A stretch of DNA of 55,916 nucleotides from Sphingomonadales bacterium (GTDB lineage: Bacteria; Pseudomonadota; Alphaproteobacteria; Sphingomonadales; Sphingomonadaceae): NCBI GenBank assembly GCA_025351405.1, contig JANXVZ010000020.1:1-55916 (forward strand), in the 5' to 3' direction. This document shows positions 34,676-43,070 of this stretch, in pieces. Position 1 is the first letter of the stretch. Every line of letters begins with the position of its first letter. The notes under the pieces were generated by a model. That model did not search any database. It had not been told where the DNA came from and saw only the letters and a program-made list of their open reading frames with translations. The position numbers were made by a program, and so were the translations under genes.

Positions 34676-35803
34676 ATGACAAATACGCAACCGATACCCT
34701 TTGTTCCGCCGTTCGATCCGGTGGCCGGCATGGCACGCTGCGCCGAGGCGATTTTTGCGCTGGACGAGCGCGTCGATGCGGAAGGCGGCTTTCCGGCCGG
34801 GAGCATCGCCCTGCTCGCCGAAGCGGGATTGCTTGTTGCACCCTTTCCACCTGGGCTTGGCGGCGGCGGCCTTGGTTCGCACCCCGCTACCATCGATACG
34901 CTGCGAACCGTGCTGACCATGCTGGGCAAAGCCAGCCAGGCGGTCGGCCGGCTTTTCGAAGGCCATGTCAATGCCATCGTGCTGGCCACCCGCCACGGGG
35001 CCGACATCGTACTGACGGATCTTGCCGGCGAAGCACGGGCCGGCCGCATTTCAGGCGTGTGGAATGCCGAGGGCGAGACCGGGTTGCGGATGACGCGAGG
35101 CGACGGGGGCTGGCGCCTCGATGGCGAAAAAATCTATTGTTCCGGGGCGGGCGCGATACGCAGGCCGGTGGTCACCGCGGCAACCGCGCCCGGTGCGCCG
35201 CCGCTCATGCTGGTGCCGGACATGACCGCTGCAGGTGCCGGCACGGACCTGGCGGCCTGGCGAGCGGCGGGCATGCATGGCAGCGTCACCGGGCGCGCAA
35301 CCTTCGATGGGGTTTTCGTCGGCGACGAGGCCGTTATCGGCAACCCCGGCGATTACTATGCCGCACCGGATTTTGCCGCCGGGGCCTGGCGGGTGCTGGC
35401 GGTCCAACTGGGCGCGATCGAGCAGGTCATCGCGCTCCACGCCGCATTCCTGCGCGACACCGGGCGCGAGCGCGAACCGGTCCTGCGCAGCCGCTTCGCC
35501 GACGCCGCCGCCGATGCCGAACTGGCGCGGTTGCTGGTGGCGGCGGCAGCGACGCAAGGCGAAGACCGTACCGCCGCTGCGGCCGATGCCAAAAACTATG
35601 TCAACATGGCGCGAACGGCGTTCGAACGGCTGGCCCTTGCCGTCATCGCCGCCACGCGGCGCAATGTCGGCCTGTCGAGCTTCCTTGCGCCCAACCCTAT
35701 CGACCGGGTGCTGCGCGATCTCGAAACCTACCTCCGCCAACCCTTTCTCGATGCCTCGCGCGACAGCTTTGCGCGGCACGTTCTTGCCCGGAAAGGCCCG
35801 TGA
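34676..35803 (+). CDS. Acyl-CoA dehydrogenase-like flavoprotein
   Basis: A 375-residue member of the acyl-CoA dehydrogenase superfamily: N-terminal helical domain (LLAEAGLLVAPFPPGLGG), a middle beta domain with GEKIYCSGAGA in place of the usual GxKxWITNA, and a C-terminal helical domain. The recognition of fatty-acyl-CoA is not certain because the active-site Glu could not be placed. It begins the plus-strand pair with the NodS-like methyltransferase one base downstream of its stop. The pairing with PIG-L, NodS-like and GT2 genes suggests it acts on an acylated or aminated sugar intermediate rather than in beta-oxidation. Confidence 0.75.
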   Translation: MTNTQPIPFVPPFDPVAGMARCAEAIFALDERVDAEGGFPAGSIALLAEAGLLVAPFPPGLGGGGLGSHPATIDTLRTVLTMLGKASQAVGRLFEGHVNAIVLATRHGADIVLTDLAGEARAGRISGVWNAEGETGLRMTRGDGGWRLDGEKIYCSGAGAIRRPVVTAATAPGAPPLMLVPDMTAAGAGTDLAAWRAAGMHGSVTGRATFDGVFVGDEAVIGNPGDYYAAPDFAAGAWRVLAVQLGAIEQVIALHAAFLRDTGREREPVLRSRFADAAADAELARLLVAAAATQGEDRTAAAADAKNYVNMARTAFERLALAVIAATRRNVGLSSFLAPNPIDRVLRDLETYLRQPFLDASRDSFARHVLARKGP

Positions 35804-35804
35804 C

Positions 35805-36386
35805 ATGACCGCCCCCTCCCTCGATACCGGCTATTTCGACCGGCTCTATGCCGCGGATCCCGATCCGTGGAAGTTCGAGACCAGCGCTTATGAACAGGCC
35901 AAATATGCCGACACCCTCGCTGCGCTGCCGCGCCAGCGCTACACCCATGGCGTCGAAATCGGCTGTTCGATCGGCGTGCTGACCGAACAGCTCGCGGCCC
36001 GCTGCGACCATCTGCTCGGCGTCGATGTGGCAGCGTCGGCCCTGGCCAGCGCGCGCCGGCGCTGCGCCCGCCTGGACAATGTCGATTTTGCGCTGTTGCC
36101 GTTGCCTTCGCAAAAGCCCGACGGCCAGTTCGACCTGATCATGCTGTCGGAAGTGCTGTATTATTTCAACCCGCCGACGATCGCGGCGGTCGCCGATGCA
36201 GTCATCGCCATGGCGGCACCGGGCGCCGACATCGTCCTTGTCCACTGGCTTGGGCCAACGCCGGACTATCCGATGACCGGCGATGCCGCCGTCGCCGCCT
36301 TTCTCGCCGCAATCGGCCCGCGAGCCGATATCATGATGCAGCATCGCCACGCGGAATATCGCCTCGATCGCCTGTGCTGCGCCTGA
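35805..36386 (+). CDS. NodS-like SAM-dependent methyltransferase
   Basis: A 193-residue class I methyltransferase. It opens YFDRLYAADPDPWKFETSAYEQAKY, shared with the nodulation protein S group, then GVEIGCSIGVLTEQLA (SAM motif I), LLGVDVA and LIMLSEVLYYF. NodS methylates the deacetylated amino group of chito-oligosaccharide Nod factors. Here it sits beside a deacetylase and a GT2, so N-methylation of a glucosamine-type sugar is a fair guess. The frame is open further upstream but ATG 35805 gives the family N-terminus. The 3' end overlaps the convergent GT2 gene by 56 bases. Confidence 0.85.
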   Translation: MTAPSLDTGYFDRLYAADPDPWKFETSAYEQAKYADTLAALPRQRYTHGVEIGCSIGVLTEQLAARCDHLLGVDVAASALASARRRCARLDNVDFALLPLPSQKPDGQFDLIMLSEVLYYFNPPTIAAVADAVIAMAAPGADIVLVHWLGPTPDYPMTGDAAVAAFLAAIGPRADIMMQHRHAEYRLDRLCCA

Positions 36387-37491
36387 GCCCGAGCCTCGGC
36401 CTCAGCGTTGCGAGCGCACGCGTGGCGGACCGCAATTCCCGTTCGAGCTGACCGGGATAGACCCGCCGACGTTCCAGCAACGGCGCGGCCTGTTCGATCG
36501 CCGCCCATGTCGCGCCGAAATAGGGGCTGTCCCAAAGCGGGCAGGCGTGCGGGAGCAGCGGTTGCGCGGCCGCAATCGCAGCGTCGCGGCCGTCTGTCCG
36601 GAAAATGGCACGCAACCGCGCCCGCCAGCGCAGGCGCAGGATGAAGCTGGCGACCGGCTCCAGCGCGGCGTCGCACGGCAGTTCGCTGTCATCGGCAAAG
36701 CCGCGGATAAGGTCCGCAAAACCGCCGGGCGCGCGGCCGCTGACCCGCGCCGAGGTATAGACCAGCGGCGCCGTACTGCGGCGCAAGCGCAGATCATGGC
36801 ACAACAGCCGGTCCGCCAGCGCCCGGTCTTCGGCAAGCGGCACCGCCGGCAGGCCGCCGACCTGCCGATAGGCCGGCAGCGTCAGCGCCAGGTTTGCGCC
36901 CCAGGCCCAGATGTGCCGCGGTGCAGGATCGTGCGGGCGCGGATCGAGACGATCTTCCAGCGCGGCGAGCAAGCCGGCCAGTCGCCATTCGGCGTCACGG
37001 CCCGCGAGTGCCGGCAGCCGCCGCCGTTCGCCATCATCGAGCGTGATGGCCCCGGCGACTGCATCGGCGCCTTGTGCAAACTCGCCCAGCAACGCCTCCA
37101 GCCAGTCGTGTGCAACGGTGCTGTCGGCATCGGTGGTCGCCAATATGCCATCGCCTGGCAGCAAGCGGGCGGCGCATTCGAGGGCGGCACGCCGCGCCCC
37201 CCCGGCATGGGCCTCGGCGGGATCGAGCTGGACACTGTGGACCTGCAGGGTGATCCGTGCGGCCGGGAAAGCCGCTGCAACGGCAGCCGTATCATCCGAG
37301 CAATTGTTGGCCGAGACGACGACGGTGAGCGAGGCCAGCCACGGTGCTGCGCGCGCCGCCGCGACTTCGATCGCCGCAAGGCAGCCGCCGATCGAGCCCG
37401 CCTCGTCGCGGGCCGGAATGGCGATTGCGACGTGGAACGGCGTCGGCGCCCCGATGAACGGCGGCGCGGGATCAGGCGGGGCGAGCCACAT
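36331..37491 (-). CDS. Glycosyltransferase family 2 protein
   Basis: A 386-residue GT-A-fold family 2 enzyme: HVAIAIPARDEAGSIGGCL, a VSANNCSDDT segment and TTDADSTVAHDW with the DxD that binds the metal and nucleotide sugar. An AWGANLAL segment and an AEDRALADRL stretch (ED acid/base region) follow. There are no clear membrane helices, unlike NodC, so it is a soluble or peripheral enzyme. Start ATG 37491 is chosen since sequence before it is low-complexity. It belongs with the PIG-L, acyl-CoA dehydrogenase and NodS-like genes as a four-gene set. Confidence 0.82.
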   Translation of the reverse strand: MWLAPPDPAPPFIGAPTPFHVAIAIPARDEAGSIGGCLAAIEVAAARAAPWLASLTVVVSANNCSDDTAAVAAAFPAARITLQVHSVQLDPAEAHAGGARRAALECAARLLPGDGILATTDADSTVAHDWLEALLGEFAQGADAVAGAITLDDGERRRLPALAGRDAEWRLAGLLAALEDRLDPRPHDPAPRHIWAWGANLALTLPAYRQVGGLPAVPLAEDRALADRLLCHDLRLRRSTAPLVYTSARVSGRAPGGFADLIRGFADDSELPCDAALEPVASFILRLRWRARLRAIFRTDGRDAAIAAAQPLLPHACPLWDSPYFGATWAAIEQAAPLLERRRVYPGQLERELRSATRALATLRPRLGLRRSTGDRGDIPRGDAAS

Positions 37492-37567
37492 CCCGCAGAA
37501 ACGAGGTGGAACCCGCAAGGTTGCGCGGTGTCGCCGGCCCGCCGCTGCCCGATTGCCGCGCCTCGCC

Positions 37568-37592
37568 GGAACGAACACGCCGGGTGCGCATT
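37568..37592 (+). promoter_or_regulatory. EcfG-like promoter motif upstream of ku
   Basis: GGAAC (37568-37572), 16 bases, then CATT (37589-37592), ending 31 bases before the ku ATG. It is identical in form to the motif at 33925-33949 and one mismatch from the EcfG consensus GGAAC-N16/17-CGTT. Confidence 0.4.
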
Positions 37593-37623
37593 GGATGCGC
37601 GAGGCTGATCAAGGGAACGCCAT

Positions 37624-38505
37624 ATGCCCGCACGCGCCTATTGGACCGGACAGTTGCGCCTGGCGCTGGTTTCGATCCCCGTCGAGATTTACGCGGCAAC
37701 CCGCAGCAACGCCGGCATCGCGCTCAACCAGATCCACAAGCCAAGCGGCAAGCGCATCAAGCTGGAAAAGACCGTGCCCGGTATCGGCGAAGTGGCCGCC
37801 GAGGATATTTCCAAGGGGTATGAGGTCGAAAAGGGTGAATATGTGCTGTTGAGCGACGCCGAGCTCGACGAGGTCAAGCTGGAAAGCCGGCAGACCTTCG
37901 AGCTGGTCCAGTTCGTCGACGCCAGCGAAATCGATGCGATCTATTTCGAAAAGCCCTATTATGTGGTGCCCAAGGACGACCTTGCCGAGGAAGCCTTTGG
38001 CGTGATCCGGGACGCGCTGAAGGCGGCCAAAAAGGTCGGGCTGGGGCAGTTGGCGATGCGTGGCCATGAATATCTGTGCAGCCTCAAGCCCTGCGGGCGC
38101 GGCATGGTGATGGAAACCCTGCGCTATGCCGACGAGGTCAACAAGGCGCAGCAATTCTTCCGCGACATCCCCGATGCCAAGCCGCCGGCGGAATTGCTCG
38201 AACTGGCGACCGCGCTGATCGACAAGCGCACGGCGGCGTTCGACCCCGAGAAATTCCATGACCGCTATGACGAAGCCCTGCGCGCCTTGATCGACACCAA
38301 GCGCGGCAAGAAGCCGGCCCGTGCCGAAACCCAGAGCGTCAAGCCGTCCAATGTCATCGACCTGATGGCCGCACTGAAGCAGTCGATCGAAAAAGGCGCC
38401 AAGGAGCCCGCCAAAGCCTCGGGATCGGCCGCTGCCAAGCCCGTTGCCAAAGCCGTTGCCAAGCCCGTTGCCAAGGCGCCCCGGCCGGCGCGCAAACGTG
38501 CATGA
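37624..38505 (+). CDS. ku: Ku protein (non-homologous end joining)
   Basis: A 293-residue prokaryotic Ku. The beta-barrel core begins YWTGQLRLALVSIPVEIY and includes KPYYVVPKDD and LGQLAMRGHEYL. A lysine/alanine-rich tail (AKPVAKAVAKPVAKAP) follows, of the kind that binds DNA or LigD. Homodimers thread onto broken DNA ends and recruit LigD. The stop overlaps the ligD ATG by 4 bases, so the two are made together. Confidence 0.96.
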   Translation: MPARAYWTGQLRLALVSIPVEIYAATRSNAGIALNQIHKPSGKRIKLEKTVPGIGEVAAEDISKGYEVEKGEYVLLSDAELDEVKLESRQTFELVQFVDASEIDAIYFEKPYYVVPKDDLAEEAFGVIRDALKAAKKVGLGQLAMRGHEYLCSLKPCGRGMVMETLRYADEVNKAQQFFRDIPDAKPPAELLELATALIDKRTAAFDPEKFHDRYDEALRALIDTKRGKKPARAETQSVKPSNVIDLMAALKQSIEKGAKEPAKASGSAAAKPVAKAVAKPVAKAPRPARKRA

Positions 38506-41027
38506 CGGCCGACCCGCTCGCCACCTACAACGCCAGGCGCGATTTCGCGCAGACGGCGGAGCCGGCCGGAAAACGCGGGCCGAAGACGCGCTCGAAAGGC
38601 CTTTCGTTCGTTGTCCAGAAACACAGCGCCACGCGCCTGCATTGGGACTTCCGCCTGGAGCTTGACGGCGTGTTGTTGTCATGGGCCGTGACGCGCGGCC
38701 CCAGCACCGACACAAAGGTTCGCCGGCTGGCCGTCCGCACCGAGGATCATCCGATCGATTACGGCAATTTCGAAGGTATTATTCCCAAGGGCCAATATGG
38801 CGGCGGCACCGTGATGCTATGGGATCGCGGCACTTGGGACCCGATCGACGACCCCCGCGCCGGCGTAAAGGCCGGCAAGTTCCATTTCATCCTGCATGGC
38901 GAACGGATGAAGGGCGAATGGGTGCTGATAGGCCTGAAGCCCGATGCGCAGAAGCCGGGCAGCAGCGCCAGGACCGGGCGCGAAAACTGGCTGCTGTTCA
39001 AGATTGCCGACGAACATGCCGGTGGCGACGACCTCGTGGCGACACATCTGACCAGCGTCGCGACCGGACGCAGCATGGACGACAATGCCAGTGGCGTGCA
39101 GGGCGGCGAAACGCGGGTCTGGGCAAAAACCAGACGCCCGCAAGCGCCCGCCCCAAAGGCCGGGCGTGCAAGGACCGCAGGCTCGGACCAGGCGCGCCGG
39201 GAGATCGCGCCACCGGCATTTCGCCCGCCCCAGTTGGCGACGCTTGTCGAGACGCCGCCCACCGGCAACGACTGGCTGCACGAGACCAAATACGACGGCT
39301 ATCGCGCCTTGATCGCCGTCGGTGGCGGCAGGGCGGTCGCCCATACGCGCAGCGGCCTCGACTGGACCGAACGATTTGCCGGCATTGCCGACGCTGCCGC
39401 CGCTCTGCCCTGCACTTCGGCGCTGATCGACATGGAGATCTGCGCGCTCGATGCGGATGGTCGCCCGCATTTCGGCGCGCTGCAGGCGGCGCTGAAAGAT
39501 GGCGGTCCGCTGGTCGGCTTTGCTTTCGACCTGCTCGAGCGCGATGGCATCGACCTGGCGAAACGGCCCTTGACCGAGCGCAAGGCTGCACTGGCCGAAT
39601 TGCTGGCATCGGCGCCGCCACCGCTGTTCTATGCCGAGCACGTCCGCGGCGGCGGCGAACGGATGTTCGCGGCGCTGTGCGATGCCGGCTATGAGGGTGT
39701 TGTCAGCAAGCGCGCCAACGCCCCGTATCGCGGCGGTCGCACCAAGGACTGGCGCAAATCGAAATGCACCCGGCGGCAGGAGTTCGTCATCGGCGGCTGG
39801 TCAACCTCCGACAAGGGCCGCGGATTTGCGTCGTTGCTGCTCGGCGTCCAGGAAAAAGCGGGCCTGCGCTATGCCGGCCGGGTCGGCACGGGGTTCGATG
39901 ACCGGATGCTGGCGGCACTGTCCGAACGGCTGGCAGGCCTCGCTGCCGATACCGCGCCCTTTGCCGGCACCTTGAGCGCCGATGCGCGGCGTCGCGCCCA
40001 TTGGGTCCGGCCCGAGCTTGTCGCCGAAATCGCCTTTGCCGAGTTCACCCCGGATGGAAACGTGCGCCACGCCAGTTTTATCGGCCTGCGCGAGGACAAG
40101 CCGGCGGCAGACGTTGTCGCCGAAACGCCTGTTTCAAAGCCCGCAAAGCCCGCGCTGTCCGGAGGCAAGACGCTCGAAAAGCTCGGTGTCGCCATCAGTT
40201 CCCCCGACCGCATCGTCTTTCCCGAACTTGGCCTCACCAAACAGGCGCTGGCCGAATATTATGCGTTGCTGGGCGACGCGATGCTCGCCGACATGGCGGG
40301 TCGTCCGATCAGCCTCGTGCGTTGTCCACAGGGGCGCGGCAAGGCGTGTTTTTTCCAGAAGCACGACAGCGGCATGTTTCCCGAAAGCGTCCACCATGTC
40401 CCGATTGCCGAGACAGACGGCAAGCAGGAGGATTACCTTTACGTCGAGGACACGGCAGGCATCGTCGCCTGTGTCCAGATGGGGACGATCGAATTCCATG
40501 GCTGGGGTTCGCGCGTCGTCGATCTGGAGCGCCCCGACAGGCTGGTCTTCGACCTCGATCCCGACGAGGGGCTGGGCTTTGCCACCGTCAAGTCCGCCGC
40601 CCTGCTGGTCCGCGACCGGCTCAAGGCGGCCGGCCTCGCGTCATTGCCCATGCTGACCGGCGGCAAGGGTATTCACGTTGTTGCGCCGCTGACCCCCGCT
40701 GCCGAATGGCCGGAGGCGAAGGCCTGGGCGCGGCAGTTCGCCGAAGCGATAGCCGAGGCACAGCCCGATGCTTTCACGGCGACGATGAGCAAGGCGAGGC
40801 GCAAGGGGCGGATCTTCATCGACTGGCTGCGCAACCAACGCGGCGCAACCGCCGTGATGCCCTATTCCGTTCGCGCCCGCGACGGCGCCGGCGTGGCCGT
40901 CCCCCTGACATGGCGCCAACTGGCCGACGCAGGCAGCGGCAACACATTCAGTGCTGCCGACCCGGCCGCCGTGCTGGCGATGGCAAGGGCACGAACCCGG
41001 GTCAGGCCATCCGCCCTGCCGGGCTGA
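38502..41027 (+). CDS. ligD: Multifunctional DNA ligase D
   Basis: An 841-residue LigD with all three domains in the order phosphoesterase (about 20-180, with HSATRLHWDFRLE), ATP-dependent ligase (about 235-540, adenylation lysine K263 in ETKYDGYRAL) and primase/polymerase (about 555-830, metal-binding D684-L-D686 in FDLDPDEG). It processes, fills and seals broken DNA ends with Ku. The last 26 bases overlap the convergent alpha/beta hydrolase gene. Confidence 0.96.
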   Translation: MTADPLATYNARRDFAQTAEPAGKRGPKTRSKGLSFVVQKHSATRLHWDFRLELDGVLLSWAVTRGPSTDTKVRRLAVRTEDHPIDYGNFEGIIPKGQYGGGTVMLWDRGTWDPIDDPRAGVKAGKFHFILHGERMKGEWVLIGLKPDAQKPGSSARTGRENWLLFKIADEHAGGDDLVATHLTSVATGRSMDDNASGVQGGETRVWAKTRRPQAPAPKAGRARTAGSDQARREIAPPAFRPPQLATLVETPPTGNDWLHETKYDGYRALIAVGGGRAVAHTRSGLDWTERFAGIADAAAALPCTSALIDMEICALDADGRPHFGALQAALKDGGPLVGFAFDLLERDGIDLAKRPLTERKAALAELLASAPPPLFYAEHVRGGGERMFAALCDAGYEGVVSKRANAPYRGGRTKDWRKSKCTRRQEFVIGGWSTSDKGRGFASLLLGVQEKAGLRYAGRVGTGFDDRMLAALSERLAGLAADTAPFAGTLSADARRRAHWVRPELVAEIAFAEFTPDGNVRHASFIGLREDKPAADVVAETPVSKPAKPALSGGKTLEKLGVAISSPDRIVFPELGLTKQALAEYYALLGDAMLADMAGRPISLVRCPQGRGKACFFQKHDSGMFPESVHHVPIAETDGKQEDYLYVEDTAGIVACVQMGTIEFHGWGSRVVDLERPDRLVFDLDPDEGLGFATVKSAALLVRDRLKAAGLASLPMLTGGKGIHVVAPLTPAAEWPEAKAWARQFAEAIAEAQPDAFTATMSKARRKGRIFIDWLRNQRGATAVMPYSVRARDGAGVAVPLTWRQLADAGSGNTFSAADPAAVLAMARARTRVRPSALPG

Positions 41028-41736
41028 TCCCGGCACGGATGGCGGCGGCGACCGCATCCGGCGCTTCCAGCGGCAACAGGTGGCCGGCGTCGGGTATTTC
41101 GACAACCGTGGCATTGCGCAGCCGCGATGCCACCTCACGCCGCTGGACGTTGCATGGGATGACGCAGTCGTTGCCGCCGCACAGGATGACCGCCGGGATC
41201 GCGATGTGCGGCATGAGCGCCGATATGTCCTCGCGGCTGCCGGCCTCGAGCCAGGCTCGCCATGCGGCGTGGCCGGTTCGCAGCATGTCATCAAGTGCCA
41301 GCGCGCGGGCATGGCTGCCCAGCGGCACCGCGGTGATGCGGGCCAGCGTCGCCTCCGCATGGGCGAGGCTGCCCCAGCCCGCCAGCGCGGCGTCGCGATC
41401 CCCGGGCGCCATCGGCTCCGCCGTCGGCGGCGAAGGCGCCAGCAGCACCAGCCCGCCGACACGATACGGCTGGCGTGCCGCCAGCGCCAGGGCGATCTTG
41501 CCCCCCATCGAATGTCCGACGATCCACAATCGATCACTCGCCATCAAGCGCAGGGCGGCCGACGCGATATCGGCGCAGGCGGCGACGTCGAACGGCCCCG
41601 CGGACGCGGCTGCAGCGCCGAATCCCGGCAGATCGATCGCTATGGTCTCGATGCCGTCCATTCGGGCGATGACCGCGTCCCAGCTCCGTGCCGAGCCGCC
41701 GAAATGATGGAGGAACAGCACGCCGTCGCTGCTCAT
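41002..41736 (-). CDS. Alpha/beta hydrolase
   Basis: A 244-residue alpha/beta-fold hydrolase. HHFGGSARSWD forms the oxyanion region, GHSMGG the nucleophile elbow, CGGNDCVIP carries the acid and DAGHLLPLE the catalytic His. It may be an esterase, lactonase or C-C hydrolase. The ATG overlaps the GH1-like stop (ATGA); it is the last gene of a five-gene overlapping run, so a lactone made by the GMC enzyme is one candidate substrate. Confidence 0.82.
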   Translation of the reverse strand: MSSDGVLFLHHFGGSARSWDAVIARMDGIETIAIDLPGFGAAAASAGPFDVAACADIASAALRLMASDRLWIVGHSMGGKIALALAARQPYRVGGLVLLAPSPPTAEPMAPGDRDAALAGWGSLAHAEATLARITAVPLGSHARALALDDMLRTGHAAWRAWLEAGSREDISALMPHIAIPAVILCGGNDCVIPCNVQRREVASRLRNATVVEIPDAGHLLPLEAPDAVAAAIRAGISPAGRMA

Positions 41737-43070
41737 ATCTCGATCTTCAGCTTTGCCGGCGCGCTGGTGACTTCGAACATTTCGCCATGCGGGACCACGG
41801 TGATCTGCCCGAATTCGGCCAGCAGCGCGCGATAGGCAGCGGCCACCGGGCGCGGCTTGCGATCGAGATCGTACAGCCCGCAAGGGTTCACATGGCCACG
41901 CTTTTCCCGCAGGCCGATATCCCAATCGACCTGGTCGATGAGGCTGTACCAGGTGAAGCCGAGCACCGGCACGCCATCGCGGCGCATGCGCAACACGTTC
42001 ATCCACTGCTTCCACAGCCAGCCCGGCGCTGCATCCGAATCCGCCACATTGGTTTCGGTGTGCATCACCGGTTTGCGATAGCGCGCGTAATATTCATGGG
42101 TGATCTGGTACCAGCCGAGCACATCCTCGGCCGGGCACTGGCTGCCATCGGGGAGCAGAATGCGTTCGTTGCGGCCATAATAATCATTGCCCATGACTTG
42201 ATACCCCGGCGGTTCGCCGGCCATGAACCAGGCATATTCATCGCGTGTCAGCCCGTGATCGCGCAGCCAATAGGCAACATCGCTGTCGAATGGTCGCGCA
42301 TACAGCAGGTCGAGCGCGATGAAGCGCTGCTTGTTGGCCAGCACCACCTCGGCCGACTGCGTGGCCTTGGCCTCGTGAAGATATTCGGCGCTTTCGGACT
42401 GGACGATGATGCAGTCGGGCCGGCGTGCCGCAATGGCCTGGTTGCCAAGAATGCTGGCGGCGACAAGATGCTTGAGTGCGGTGACAAACGCCCGTTCGGA
42501 TTTGCACTGTTCGTTCCATACGCCATCGAGCGCCGACATGCGGGCCGTGACGTATATCTCGTTGATGGGGGTGTAGTAACGCACCCAGGGGTAGCGCCTG
42601 GCTACCGCACCGCAATAGGCGGCAAAATGCATCGGCAGCTCGGGGTTCTGGAAATTGCCGAGCCAGTCGGGCACGCCGAAATGCAGCAGGTCGAGGATGG
42701 GCGTGATGCCGAGCCGCTTCATTTCGGCCATCGCCAGGTCGGCGAACTCCCAATCATATTTGCCGGGGCCAAGGAAGATGCGGTGGATCGGCAGGCCATA
42801 GCGCAGCACCTTGAGGCCCAAATCATGGGTCAGCCGCAAATCGTCCTGCCAGCGGTCGTAATGCCCGCATTCGTCCAGCAGGTCGCGCCGGGTGCGGCCG
42901 TGGTCGATGGTCGGGTTGGAACATTCGATGCCGGTGGCGAACATGAAATTGCCGGCGCTGCCCGTGGGCAGCCCACTGCCATCGGTGCCACCGGCGCCGC
43001 CGTGCCGGTCCCCGGCGTAGTTGCCGCCGCCGTGCATCGATTCGATGATTTTGAGGAATCCGCCGGTCAT
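41733..43070 (-). CDS. GH1-like clan-A glycosidase
   Basis: A 445-residue protein with the GH1-like acid/base motif YYTPINEIYV and a later HTETNVAD strand in place of the nucleophile TENG. FTWYSLIDQVDWD near the C-terminus matches the family 1 end (WSLxDxxEW). It shares TPINEI and overall layout with the GH1-like protein at 30279, but the two are distant. No signal peptide is seen. ATG 43070 overlaps the GMC stop by 4 bases. Joined to a GMC oxidoreductase and its small subunit, it may hydrolyse an oxidised or plain glycoside in the cytoplasm. Confidence 0.75.
   Translation of the reverse strand: MTGGFLKIIESMHGGGNYAGDRHGGAGGTDGSGLPTGSAGNFMFATGIECSNPTIDHGRTRRDLLDECGHYDRWQDDLRLTHDLGLKVLRYGLPIHRIFLGPGKYDWEFADLAMAEMKRLGITPILDLLHFGVPDWLGNFQNPELPMHFAAYCGAVARRYPWVRYYTPINEIYVTARMSALDGVWNEQCKSERAFVTALKHLVAASILGNQAIAARRPDCIIVQSESAEYLHEAKATQSAEVVLANKQRFIALDLLYARPFDSDVAYWLRDHGLTRDEYAWFMAGEPPGYQVMGNDYYGRNERILLPDGSQCPAEDVLGWYQITHEYYARYRKPVMHTETNVADSDAAPGWLWKQWMNVLRMRRDGVPVLGFTWYSLIDQVDWDIGLREKRGHVNPCGLYDLDRKPRPVAAAYRALLAEFGQITVVPHGEMFEVTSAPAKLKIEI

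Noticed and set aside
33951-37491. A true nodulation gene cluster
   Set aside because: No nodA, nodB-type (NodB fold) deacetylase or membrane NodC is present; only chemistry is parallel.
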